Positions 1 through 7,527 of a DNA stretch of 64,000 nucleotides are shown here, piece by piece (position 1 is the stretch's first letter; each line of letters begins with the position of its first letter). Position numbers and translations under genes: made by a program. This stretch comes from Litoreibacter ascidiaceicola. Lineage in GTDB: Bacteria; Pseudomonadota; Alphaproteobacteria; Rhodobacterales; Rhodobacteraceae. The stretch is from the NCBI RefSeq assembly GCF_900129235.1, contig NZ_FQUV01000004.1, positions 310,001 through 374,000 on the forward strand, written 5' to 3'. The notes under the pieces were generated by a model, which was not told the origin of the DNA, did no database searches, and was given only the letters and a program-made list of their open reading frames with translations.

Positions 1-90
1 GCCCATCAGCGCCAGTTGGCCCGTCGCATAGGGCCCCGCCAGCACATGGGTGAGGTCGAGAATTCTTATGCCTGTCAGCGGCTGGGTCAT
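1..90 (-). CDS. Family III CoA-transferase (CaiB/BaiF type), N-terminal fragment
   Basis: Only the first 30 codons are in the window; the gene runs off the left edge. The visible N-terminus reads MTQPLTGIRILDLTHVLAGP and continues YATGQLALMG, the typical opening of CaiB/BaiF CoA-transferases (G-x-x-V/I-L-D-L-T-x-V-x-A-G-P). Members move CoA between carboxylic acids through a mixed-anhydride/thioester on a conserved Asp, which lies beyond the window. The ATG overlaps the stop of the upstream fumarase-like gene as ATGA, so it is the last visible gene of the operon that begins at 4168. The substrate cannot be read from this fragment; a dicarboxylate or hydroxy-dicarboxylate is the inference from its neighbours. 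Confidence 0.85.
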   Translation of the reverse strand, partial: MTQPLTGIRILDLTHVLAGPYATGQLALMG

Positions 91-1046
91 TCCGCCGCTT
101 CCATCGCGGGGGCGTCCCAGTCGACGGTTTCGCGGCGTTGGTAGTCGGTGAACCAGTCGGGGTCGGTGCGATATTCCACCCGACCATCCGCGAACACCCG
201 CGCCACTGCGCGCCGTGAGGACAGGCAGAAGGCGTGGACGGACATTTGCATGCCGCCAGTGTGGCAGTAGCCCACTTCGATATTGCAATCGACGACCATG
301 GATTTGCCGACGAAGCCCATCGCCCCCATGCCGATAGAGTTGCCGATCTCCTTGAATTCCCGCTCCAGCGCGGCGATTTTCGGGTCGGAGTTCTCGCTGC
401 CCACCGTGCGCAGGCAGGCGGCGCGCTTGCCCAAGACCATGCAGGTGTCCTTGCAGCCGCCAAGCCCGATGCCGATAATCGCGGGCTGGCAGGCAAGGCC
501 GCGTTTGCCGAAGGCCACGAGGCTGTCGAGATAGAACCGCTTGATCCCCTCGATCCCGTCGGAGGGGAAGAGCATCCGGTAATCGGTGCCGAACAACCCG
601 CCTTTATGGACGGTGATCAGGTCGATCCATTCACCGCCCGGCTCGTAGCCATATTCGATCTCCGGCGCGCCGATGCCCACGTTGTTGTCGTGGTCCGTGC
701 GCCAAAGCGGATGCACGCGATTGGGGCGCAACGGCACGCCGTTGGTGGCATTCGCAGTTGCGCGGCGCAGGGCGGCTTCTAGTGCGATTGGGCCGCCTTC
801 GATCTGCGTCTCGTTGCCCATTTTGACATACCAGCGCGGGGTGCCGGTGTCGCCGCACATGGCGCGGCGGTCTTCCTTGGCGGCCTCGTAGTTTTCCAGC
901 ATGGCCTGCAATACGAAGGAGGACAGGTCGCCGTCCTCCACATCTGCGGCGGCTTGCAACCCGTCGAGATAGTCCTGCGGGATTTCGATGGCCGCCTTGT
1001 CCATCAGGGTCTCGGCGGTTTTCTGGATGATGTCGATGGGGATCAT
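87..1046 (-). CDS. Class I fumarase / L(+)-tartrate dehydratase family, alpha subunit
   Basis: A 319-residue protein of the iron-sulfur hydro-lyase alpha family (TtdA / FumA-alpha). Cysteines placed to bind the catalytic [4Fe-4S] cluster are C64 in MCGDTGTP, C202 in a Gly-rich GIGIGLGGCKDTC segment, and C261 in GYCHTGG. The family hydrates or dehydrates fumarate, tartrate, mesaconate and similar C4-C5 acids. I chose the ATG at 1046 because it overlaps the preceding stop (ATGA), although the frame stays open further upstream. The partner beta subunit normally sits next to alpha; here a CoA-transferase follows directly, so beta is either past the left edge or elsewhere. The exact substrate is unresolved. 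Confidence 0.85.
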   Translation of the reverse strand: MIPIDIIQKTAETLMDKAAIEIPQDYLDGLQAAADVEDGDLSSFVLQAMLENYEAAKEDRRAMCGDTGTPRWYVKMGNETQIEGGPIALEAALRRATANATNGVPLRPNRVHPLWRTDHDNNVGIGAPEIEYGYEPGGEWIDLITVHKGGLFGTDYRMLFPSDGIEGIKRFYLDSLVAFGKRGLACQPAIIGIGLGGCKDTCMVLGKRAACLRTVGSENSDPKIAALEREFKEIGNSIGMGAMGFVGKSMVVDCNIEVGYCHTGGMQMSVHAFCLSSRRAVARVFADGRVEYRTDPDWFTDYQRRETVDWDAPAMEAAE

Positions 1047-2800
1047 TCTGCGGCCTCCACTAATGAGACGGGTTCGCCTTCGGGCAGGATCGTCTCGCCC
1101 GGTTTGACGATGGTGAACTGGACGTCCTCGCGGGTGACGTCGAGGGTGTTGCCTGTTTGGCGGGCGACGGTGAAATAGCTGCTCTCCATCGCGCCGCTGT
1201 CCGGGAAGTCCTCGCGGTAATGTGCGCCTCGGGAGTTTTCGCGGGCCAGCCCCGCCTTGGTGATGACTTCGGAGATTTCGCAGAGCGACGCCATGTTGAG
1301 CCAATCGTGCCATGTCAGGTTGAAGGCGAGGTTGTCGCCTGCGACGCCAGCTTCCAGCAATTCGGCCTGAATGTCGGTGATGCGGGTCAGGCCGCGCTCC
1401 ATCCCGATTTCCGTGCGCATGACGCCCACGTCTTCCCACATGGCCTCCTGCAACTTGTCACGAAGCGGCTGGATCGGGGCGATCTTGTTTTGTAGCGGGC
1501 GGAGAGCGCGGGCCACTTCGGCTTCCAAAACGCTCTCGTCAGGGTCGCGGAGCGCGCCCATGTTGCGGATATCCATGCCCATCACGTCGCCCGCGACGCC
1601 GCCATAAACGGTGGAGTTCGCCACCCCGTTGCCGCCCAAACGGTTGGAGCCGTGGGCACCGCCCGCATCCTCACCCGCAACGTAAAGGCCTTCCAGCGCG
1701 GTGCGGGTGTCGGGATCGACCACGACGCCGCCCATGAAGTAATGCGCAGTCGGCACGACCTCGACCAGCCCGGCGGCCAGATCGAAGCCGCTATCGGCGC
1801 AGCGCTTGACCATGCCGGGGAATTTTGCGCGGACGTTGTCGGGGCCAAGGTGGGACATGGAGATGTATACGCCACCATTGGGCGTCGTCGTGTTCGACTT
1901 GCGCATTTCGGCGAAGATCCCGCGGCTGACCACATCGCGGGTGGCGCGTTCGCCCTTGGCGTCATAGTCGAACATGAAGCGGTTTTCCGCGCCGTTCAAA
2001 AGCTGCCCGCCCGCGCCGCGCAGGCCCTCTTCCAGCACTGTGCCGGTCATCTTGGTGTGGTCGCCCGCCAGAAGTCCGGTGGGGTGGAACTGCACCATTT
2101 CCATATCGCGCAGAGGCAGGCCGACACGCAGCGCCATGGCGAGGCCGTCCATCGTCTTGTCGCCGGAGGGCGTATGATACTTGTACATGGTCGGCCCGCC
2201 GCCAGTGCCCATCAGCACGGTCTTGGCGCGCACGAAACGGAACTTGCCGCTGCGCATGTCGATCATCAACACGCCCGCAAGCGCGCTGCCGTCTTTGGTC
2301 GGGATCAGCCCGATGGCGCGGTGCTCTTGCAGCTTTTCGACGGGGCGGGACAGGACCTGCTCCATCAGGCGGTTGATGATCTCGATACCGGTCAGGTCGC
2401 CCTTATGCACGGTGCGGTCCGCCGTCTGGCCCGCGAAGGCCTTTTGGTGCAGAGAGCCATCGGGGTTGCGGTCGAAGAAGCAGCCGATCTCGTTTTCCAG
2501 CTCTCGAATGCGCACGACGGCCTGTTCGCACAGCTTCCACGCCATATCCTGATTGGGCAGCCATTTTCCGCCTTGGATGGTGTCCATGAAATGCCGCTCG
2601 ACCGTGTCGCCGCCGCCAAGGGCCACGTTGTAGCCGCCTTGCACCATGCGGGTGCAGCCGCATTTGCCGATCAGACCTTTGACGGCAATGGTAATCTTGG
2701 TTCCTGCGGGCGCAGTTTGTTGCGCGTGGAGGGCGGCGAACATGCCCGCCCCGCCGGTGCCGAGGATCAGGATGTCGGTGTCGTGTCTCTCGATCTGCAT
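1043..2800 (-). CDS. Succinate dehydrogenase/fumarate reductase-like flavoprotein subunit
   Basis: A 585-residue FAD enzyme of the SdhA/FrdA superfamily. The Rossmann motif GTGGAGMFAA is at residues 14-23. Dicarboxylate-binding and catalytic positions are kept: FHPTG (H239), LRGAGG (R261), DVVSRG (R293), AHYFMGG (H353) and GSNRLGGNG (R387). The histidine that carries covalent FAD in SdhA/FrdA aligns with C49 in GKCGCTRMVQGG, so FAD is probably non-covalent. The ATG at 2800 overlaps the previous stop as TGATG, and it is followed by the fumarase-like alpha gene, again with ATGA overlap. It should oxidise or reduce a succinate-like acid at the membrane together with the three preceding genes. 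Whether the substrate is succinate itself is open. Confidence 0.85.
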   Translation of the reverse strand: MQIERHDTDILILGTGGAGMFAALHAQQTAPAGTKITIAVKGLIGKCGCTRMVQGGYNVALGGGDTVERHFMDTIQGGKWLPNQDMAWKLCEQAVVRIRELENEIGCFFDRNPDGSLHQKAFAGQTADRTVHKGDLTGIEIINRLMEQVLSRPVEKLQEHRAIGLIPTKDGSALAGVLMIDMRSGKFRFVRAKTVLMGTGGGPTMYKYHTPSGDKTMDGLAMALRVGLPLRDMEMVQFHPTGLLAGDHTKMTGTVLEEGLRGAGGQLLNGAENRFMFDYDAKGERATRDVVSRGIFAEMRKSNTTTPNGGVYISMSHLGPDNVRAKFPGMVKRCADSGFDLAAGLVEVVPTAHYFMGGVVVDPDTRTALEGLYVAGEDAGGAHGSNRLGGNGVANSTVYGGVAGDVMGMDIRNMGALRDPDESVLEAEVARALRPLQNKIAPIQPLRDKLQEAMWEDVGVMRTEIGMERGLTRITDIQAELLEAGVAGDNLAFNLTWHDWLNMASLCEISEVITKAGLARENSRGAHYREDFPDSGAMESSYFTVARQTGNTLDVTREDVQFTIVKPGETILPEGEPVSLVEAAE

Positions 2801-3141
2801 CAGATGGCCCTCAGAAGGAAAATGCCCGCCAGAAAGGTCGAGGCGGCGACGGTGCTGGCGGCGGCGGTTTTCTGGCCCGATGTCCACGGCAGGAACTCCA
2901 GCGCCATTAATCGCAATCCGCCGAGCATGTGGACGGAGAGCAGGAAGACGAGGCCGAATTCTGCGAATTTGACGATGGGTGTTTCCGCCCAGTGCAGGAA
3001 CCCGTCCAGCTTTTGCGGCGCGTTGAGAGCGTAGGATAGCACCCAGAAATGGGCGGGCAGGAACAAAGCCAAGGCGACGCCGGAGATGCGGTGCAGCAGG
3101 AACGCGATCCAGAGCGTGTGGGTGCGGTGTCCGTGTATCAT
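2800..3141 (-). CDS. SdhC-like cytochrome b membrane anchor of the dehydrogenase complex
   Basis: A 113-residue protein with three predicted membrane segments. It carries the SdhC-like LLHRISGVALALFLPAHFW segment near the N-terminus and, in the second half, SVHMLGGLRLMALE, which resembles the heme-ligand motif H-x4-GxRH of succinate dehydrogenase cytochrome b. It would anchor the flavoprotein and Fe-S subunits and pass electrons to or from quinone. The start at 3141 was chosen from the ATGA overlap with the preceding gene; a longer in-frame extension lacks any anchor-like sequence. It sits between another membrane subunit and the flavoprotein in a fully overlapping operon. Confidence 0.8.
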   Translation of the reverse strand: MIHGHRTHTLWIAFLLHRISGVALALFLPAHFWVLSYALNAPQKLDGFLHWAETPIVKFAEFGLVFLLSVHMLGGLRLMALEFLPWTSGQKTAAASTVAASTFLAGIFLLRAI

Positions 3142-3467
3142 ATCGCGGTGACCCCGTAGACCGCCTGCATCCCGAGGATCAGGAGCAGGGCGAGGATACC
3201 CCATGCGGCCGCGTTTAAGCCCATGCCGCGCAGGCCCGCCCATTCCGAGAGCACCGTGCGCAACCCGATGGCCGCGTGGATGGAGACGGCGACGACGAAT
3301 GTGCCGTAGAATAAGAACCACAGGATGCTGCCTTGGGTGCGGCCAAGGATTTCCGCCGCCGACAAGCCGCCTTGGATGGCGTAGATCATCACCGCGATAT
3401 GCATCAGCACCAGCGGCGCCATGATCAGCGCCGTGATGCGTTGCGCCATGTAGAGCTTTAGCGTCAT
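3138..3467 (-). CDS. Second small membrane anchor subunit of the dehydrogenase complex
   Basis: A 109-residue protein with three predicted hydrophobic segments. It begins MTLKLYMAQRITALIMAPLV, has H in LVLMHIAVMIY, and carries SIHAAIGLRTVLSEW, an H-x4-GLR motif like the heme-binding helix of SdhC/SdhD anchors. Together with the next gene it gives two membrane subunits, as in four-subunit succinate:quinone oxidoreductases. Its start overlaps the stop of the Fe-S subunit (ATGA) and its stop overlaps the next start, pointing to translational coupling. Whether it binds heme cannot be settled from sequence alone. Confidence 0.75.
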   Translation of the reverse strand: MTLKLYMAQRITALIMAPLVLMHIAVMIYAIQGGLSAAEILGRTQGSILWFLFYGTFVVAVSIHAAIGLRTVLSEWAGLRGMGLNAAAWGILALLLILGMQAVYGVTAI

Positions 3468-4168
3468 GTGCGCCTCTTGAAGAAGTTGCGGGCGGTTTCG
3501 CGCTTCAGGCCCGCGATGGCGTTCATCGGGTTCAACTCGTTGGGGCAATGCACCGCGCAACTACCCTGACTGTGGCAGTTGTGGCAGCCGCCCACGCCGG
3601 AGACCGCATCCAAAATCGCCTGCTTGTTGGCGTCCTTGCTGTCGTTATAGACGCTCCACGCCCGTTGCAGGGCGGCGGGGCCGAGGTAGTCGGGATTGCC
3701 CGCAACCGTGTCACAGGCGGCGTAACAGACGGAGCAGTTGATGCATTCGATCCCTGCGTTGATTTCGACACGGGCGGCGTTTGTGGGGTCTATAGCCTCG
3801 ATCGGATCGTCGCGGGTCTGGGTCGGGTGGTGCAGACCCTCTGCGGCGACCCATTTGTCGAAGAACGGGTCCATGTCGGTGGCCAAGTCCTTGATGACGG
3901 GCAGGTTCCGAAGGGGGCCAATTTCCATGTGGCCGTCTTTCAGCACCTTGTTGACATGGGTGCGGCAGGTCCAGCGCGGGACGCCGTTGACCATCATCGC
4001 GCAGGAGCCGCACATGCCAACGCGGCACGCATAACGGTAACTGAGCGTCGGGTCGGCGTATTGCTGGATCCACGCGACGACGTCGAGGACGGTCTGGTTG
4101 TCCTCCATCTTCACGTCAAAGGATTGGAACGCGCCTGTGGCCCCGCCGCGCCAGACGGATACGGACAT
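3464..4168 (-). CDS. Succinate dehydrogenase/fumarate reductase-like iron-sulfur subunit
   Basis: A 234-residue SdhB/FrdB-type ferredoxin protein. The [2Fe-2S] ligands are C48, C53, C56 and C68 (CRVGMCGSC then WTC). The dicluster domain has C142, C145, C148, C152 (CINCSVCYAAC) and C198, C204, C208 in CHSQGSCAVHCP, with an extra C195 just before. It carries electrons between the flavoprotein and the quinone site. It is the first gene of the operon. I prefer the ATG at 4168 over an in-frame ATG at 4249, because family homology starts at 4168 and the earlier start lacks a ribosome-binding site, though the one at 4168 (AAAGAG) is also weak. Confidence 0.85.
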   Translation of the reverse strand: MSVSVWRGGATGAFQSFDVKMEDNQTVLDVVAWIQQYADPTLSYRYACRVGMCGSCAMMVNGVPRWTCRTHVNKVLKDGHMEIGPLRNLPVIKDLATDMDPFFDKWVAAEGLHHPTQTRDDPIEAIDPTNAARVEINAGIECINCSVCYAACDTVAGNPDYLGPAALQRAWSVYNDSKDANKQAILDAVSGVGGCHNCHSQGSCAVHCPNELNPMNAIAGLKRETARNFFKRRT

Positions 4169-4261
4169 CTGCTGCTCTTTTGGCAAAGCGTTGCTCCCCC
4201 TTGGATTGACCGACGCGTATGAGAATATAGGTGCAGGTTTTACTAACATAAAGGAATAAAG

Positions 4262-4290
4262 ACTTACCCATCCTGTAAGTTATAATTACA
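4262..4290. promoter_or_regulatory. Overlapping inverted repeats in divergent promoter region
   Basis: Between the dehydrogenase operon (minus) and the GST gene (plus) is an AT-rich patch. It contains ACTTAC (4262-4267) matched by GTAAGT (4275-4280), and TGTAA (4274-4278) matched by TTACA (4286-4290) around an AT-rich TATAA-like core. The second repeat has the size and symmetry of a dimeric operator. No regulator gene adjoins it, so this is inference from symmetry and position only. Confidence 0.35.
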
Positions 4291-4358
4291 GCGGTTGAGC
4301 CTTCCCAATCCGCGCGTCGACGCTATTGTCGGGTGGCAATCTCAGGGGAGGAACGGGA

Positions 4359-4973
4359 ATGTTGACGCTCTATTATGCCAAGGGGACCGCCGCCTTGCCG
4401 GTCCATATTGCCTTGGAAGAGGCAGGGGCCGCCTATGACTTGCACCTGCTGGAGTTCGCCAACAAGGACCATTTGCAGCCGGAGTATCTGGCGATTAACC
4501 CCAAGGGCCGCGTGCCGGCGCTGGTCACGCCGGACGGCGTGTTGACCGAAACACCCGCGCTGTTGGCCTATATCGGGCAGGTGTTCGAGGCAGCTAAGTT
4601 GATCCCCGACACGCCGTTCGGCTTCGCAAAGGCGCAGGAGTTCAATCAGTATCTGGCGGCGACTGTTCATGTGGCCCACGCGCATAAGCACCGTGGGGCG
4701 CGGTGGTCGGACGACGCCGCGTCGCAGGATGCGATGCGGGCGAAGGTGGCCTCGAACATGACGGAGTGTGCGGGTCTGATCGAGACGCGCTATCTGCAAG
4801 GGCCGTGGGTGATGGGCGAGCAGTATACGGTTTGCGATCCGTATTTATTCTTGGTGGCGCGGTGGCTGAAGGGCGATGGCGTGGATGACAGCGCGTTTCC
4901 GAATATTTTGGCGCACCGTGCGCGGGTGGAAGCGCGACCGGCTGTGCAGGCGGTTTTGAAGCACCATGACTAA
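4359..4973 (+). CDS. Glutathione S-transferase family protein
   Basis: A 204-residue soluble GST. The N-terminal thioredoxin-like domain opens MLTLYYAKGTAALPVHIALEE. It has the cis-Pro region NPKGRVPALVTPDGVLTET, with the E-T(S) glutathione-binding pair, and the all-alpha C-terminal domain contains MGEQYTVCDPYLF, the usual D-containing N-capping helix. It probably conjugates or reduces small electrophiles with glutathione. The start at 4359 follows GGGGAGGAAC. An earlier in-frame ATG at 4326 lies before that ribosome-binding site and is not used. The stop lies 8 bases inside the next gene, so the pair is co-translated. Confidence 0.88.
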   Translation: MLTLYYAKGTAALPVHIALEEAGAAYDLHLLEFANKDHLQPEYLAINPKGRVPALVTPDGVLTETPALLAYIGQVFEAAKLIPDTPFGFAKAQEFNQYLAATVHVAHAHKHRGARWSDDAASQDAMRAKVASNMTECAGLIETRYLQGPWVMGEQYTVCDPYLFLVARWLKGDGVDDSAFPNILAHRARVEARPAVQAVLKHHD

Positions 4974-5793
4974 CGGGCTGTCCGACGTTCTGGCCGCGCG
5001 GTTCATGGATGCCCCTGATGTGCCAGAGGAATTGCAGGAAAACCCTGTGTTGCAGGGGATCGCGGGGCGGGCGTCGTGTCGGGCGTTCCTGCCCAGGCAG
5101 GTTCCGTTGGAGGTGCTGAAAACGCTGAGTGCTGTGGCGCTGTCGTCGCCGTCGAAAAGCGACCTGCAACAGCGCGACATCGTGATTGTCGAGGATGCGA
5201 AAGTGAAGGCGCAGTTGGTGGAGCTGGTGTCTGCGCAGGCGTGGATCGCGGGTGTGCCGTCTTTGGTGGTCATTTGCGCCAACAACCGCCGCCAGCGGCA
5301 ATTGCACGAGATGCAGGGGCTGGGCTTTGCCAACGACCATCTGGACGCGTTTTTCAACGCCAGCGTGGATGCGGGGATCGCCTTGGCGAGCTTTGTGATC
5401 GCGGCGGAGGCGGCTGGCTTGGGTTGCTGCCCGATCAGCACCATTCGCAACCACGCGCAGGAGGCGAGCGAGTTGTTGGGCCTACCGGACCATGTGTTTC
5501 CGGTGGCGGCCTTGGCATTGGGGTATCCTGCGAGCGAGGGGCAGATCAGCCCACGATTGCCCTTGCGGGCGACGGTGCATGTGGACCGGTTCAGCGAAGA
5601 CCCTGCGCGGGATTTGGCAGAATACGATGCCCACCGTGCGCAGGTGCAGCCGTATCGGACGCAGCGCAGTGCGGAGCTTTATGGAACCAGCGACCGCTAC
5701 ACTTGGTCGATGGACAAAGCGCGGCAATACAGTCTGCCGGAGCGGGTGGACTTCGGGGCTTTCATCAAGGCCAAGGGCTTCACGCTGGACTAG
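4966..5793 (+). CDS. Nitroreductase family protein (FMN-dependent)
   Basis: A 275-residue protein of the NADH oxidase/nitroreductase family. RASCRAF at about residues 35-41 matches the family's R-x-S-x-R-x-F FMN-phosphate motif. ALSSPSKSDLQQ is the usual A-P/S-S-x-x-N/D-x-Q-P region, and EAAGLGCCPISTIRN is the C-terminal FMN-binding stretch. The family reduces nitro compounds, quinones or enones with NAD(P)H. It overlaps the GST gene by 8 bases and meets the thiamine-diphosphate enzyme tail to tail with 4 shared bases. A joint role with the GST in detoxifying electrophiles is a reasonable but unproven reading. Confidence 0.85.
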   Translation: MTNGLSDVLAARFMDAPDVPEELQENPVLQGIAGRASCRAFLPRQVPLEVLKTLSAVALSSPSKSDLQQRDIVIVEDAKVKAQLVELVSAQAWIAGVPSLVVICANNRRQRQLHEMQGLGFANDHLDAFFNASVDAGIALASFVIAAEAAGLGCCPISTIRNHAQEASELLGLPDHVFPVAALALGYPASEGQISPRLPLRATVHVDRFSEDPARDLAEYDAHRAQVQPYRTQRSAELYGTSDRYTWSMDKARQYSLPERVDFGAFIKAKGFTLD

Positions 5794-7391
5794 TGCGCGG
5801 CCCCGCTGGGGGCGGGCAGGCCCTCGATCTGGACGTTGACGCAGGCGGGTTTGCCGCTTTGCACCGCGCGGTCGAGGGCCGCGTCGAGGTCGGCCAAGTC
5901 CGTGACGTATTCGCCATGCGCACCCAAGCCTTTAGCTGCCTCGTCGTAGCGCGCACCGCTGAGTTCGCATCCGATCAGGCGGTCGGGGCCGTAGTCGCGC
6001 AGCTGGATTTGGTGCTCGGCGTTCCAGCGCTCGTCGTTGCCGATGACGACCACATAGGGGAGGCCTGCGCGGGCGGCGGTCTCGAATTCGGCGAAGTGGA
6101 ATCCCACGGTTCCGTCGCCCATCAGGGCGAAGACTGTGGCGTCGGGGTGGGCGGCTTTGGCGCCGATCCCGTAGCACAGCCCGCCGCCGATAGCCCCGGA
6201 GATGCCGTTGGTCACCCGCAGATCCGCTTGCGTGGCGGCTTGCGCCCATTGGCCGAACTCGCCGCCATCGCAAATCATGATCGAGCGCTCGGCCTTGTCG
6301 ATTTGCCGCTGCACGGCGGCACAAAGCTGGGCGGGCGTGATTTTGCCGGACGGCACGGTGTCGCCCTCGCTGAAGCTGCGGGCTGCGAGGTTGATTGCGA
6401 CCTGTTCGCGCCATGTGTCATGGCCGCCATGGCCCGCCGCAATGAGCGCGTCGATGCTGTCGCGCGGGTCGGCAGCGAAGCAGGCTTTGAGGCGGGTGCC
6501 AAGGTTTCGGTGGGCGCGGTCGCGTTCGGCGGCGCAGGGTTGGACGACGATCCAGTCGCAGGACGGGTCGACGACGTTTGCGCTGCCGAACCCGAGGGTG
6601 AAGTCGATGCGCTTTCCCAAGGTTACGATAAGGTCGGCCTGCGCCAAGGCTTTGCCGACATTGCCCAAGGCCGGGTCTTTCAGCCCGCGCGGGCTTTCCA
6701 TCGCGATCACGGGCGCGCCCAAGGCATCCTGCAACGCGGCGAGCTTGCCGGGGTTGCGGGTGTCATTCATGGCGGGGCCGCACAGGATCAGCGGACGCTC
6801 CGCCTTGGCGATCGCCTGCGCGATGGTTTCAGCGTCGGCTGCGGGCAAGGGCATCGGCTCCTTGCCAAGCGCTGTGGGGATGGTGCCGCCCGTCGCATCT
6901 GCGTCGACCAGATCGAAGGGCAGGGCCATATGCACGGGGCCGGACCTGCCGGACAGCGCTGCGCGCAAGGCGCGGGCGGTGTCGGTGCCGAAATCGGTCG
7001 CGCGGATCGGGCGGAAGGACAGCTTGGTGACGGGCGTGGTCATCGGCACCTGATCGAGTTCCTGAAACGCGCCCCTCCCGTCCTGGCCAAGGGGCGAGTC
7101 GCCGGTGAGCAGCAGGACGGGGGTTTCCGACTCGGACGCCGTGAACAGCGGACCCAGAGCGTTCGCAGCGCCCGCGCCTGCGGTGACCATGGCGACGCCG
7201 ACGGTGCCAGTGAGTTGCGCATAGGCTTCGGCCATGAACACCGCGGCGGCCTCGTGGCGGGTGTGGATGATCTCGATCCCTGCATCAAAGCAGGCGTCAT
7301 AGACCGGCATGATCTGATTGCCCGACAGCGAAAAGATGCGCGTGACGCCTGCGGCGGCCAGCGTTTTTACCAGAAGGTCTGCGCCTCTCAT
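5790..7391 (-). CDS. Thiamine diphosphate-dependent enzyme, acetolactate synthase-like
   Basis: A 533-residue protein with the three-domain layout of the acetolactate synthase/benzoylformate decarboxylase family. E47 in IIHTRHEAAAVF is the conserved glutamate that activates the thiazolium. The middle domain is Rossmann-like. The C-terminal domain has GDGTVGFHFAEFETA, the GDG...N-type Mg-ThDP motif, ending at GN in VVVIGNDE. The family decarboxylates 2-oxo acids or makes C-C bonds. It is short for a biosynthetic IlvB and has no IlvN neighbour, so a catabolic enzyme is more likely. It is transcribed divergently from a GlxA-type regulator. The substrate is unknown. Confidence 0.8.
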   Translation of the reverse strand: MRGADLLVKTLAAAGVTRIFSLSGNQIMPVYDACFDAGIEIIHTRHEAAAVFMAEAYAQLTGTVGVAMVTAGAGAANALGPLFTASESETPVLLLTGDSPLGQDGRGAFQELDQVPMTTPVTKLSFRPIRATDFGTDTARALRAALSGRSGPVHMALPFDLVDADATGGTIPTALGKEPMPLPAADAETIAQAIAKAERPLILCGPAMNDTRNPGKLAALQDALGAPVIAMESPRGLKDPALGNVGKALAQADLIVTLGKRIDFTLGFGSANVVDPSCDWIVVQPCAAERDRAHRNLGTRLKACFAADPRDSIDALIAAGHGGHDTWREQVAINLAARSFSEGDTVPSGKITPAQLCAAVQRQIDKAERSIMICDGGEFGQWAQAATQADLRVTNGISGAIGGGLCYGIGAKAAHPDATVFALMGDGTVGFHFAEFETAARAGLPYVVVIGNDERWNAEHQIQLRDYGPDRLIGCELSGARYDEAAKGLGAHGEYVTDLADLDAALDRAVQSGKPACVNVQIEGLPAPSGAAH

Positions 7392-7527
7392 TCTATCGGT
7401 TCCTTGTTGCCTCTTTGAAGACCATCTGACCCCAACTGTGCCCCGCCGTCCAGCGCCGGTTTGAGCGCGGTTGCCGATAAGGCGCGAAACGTCCTACATA
7501 GTTTCCAGCTTATTAAAGAAGGACGCC

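Noticed and set aside
1652-3034. 460-codon plus-strand frame opposite the flavoprotein gene
   Set aside because: His/Ala-rich antisense translation; the minus-strand flavoprotein has all expected motifs.
5076-7418. 780-codon open frame on the plus strand antisense to the thiamine-diphosphate enzyme gene
   Set aside because: It lies exactly opposite a well-supported enzyme, shows low-complexity Gly/Ala/Arg composition and no domain. High GC content keeps antisense frames open.
7471-7527. TTG start giving the GlxA-type regulator 19 more residues
   Set aside because: No Shine-Dalgarno before TTG; AAGAAGGA fits the ATG at 7528 and family similarity begins after it.
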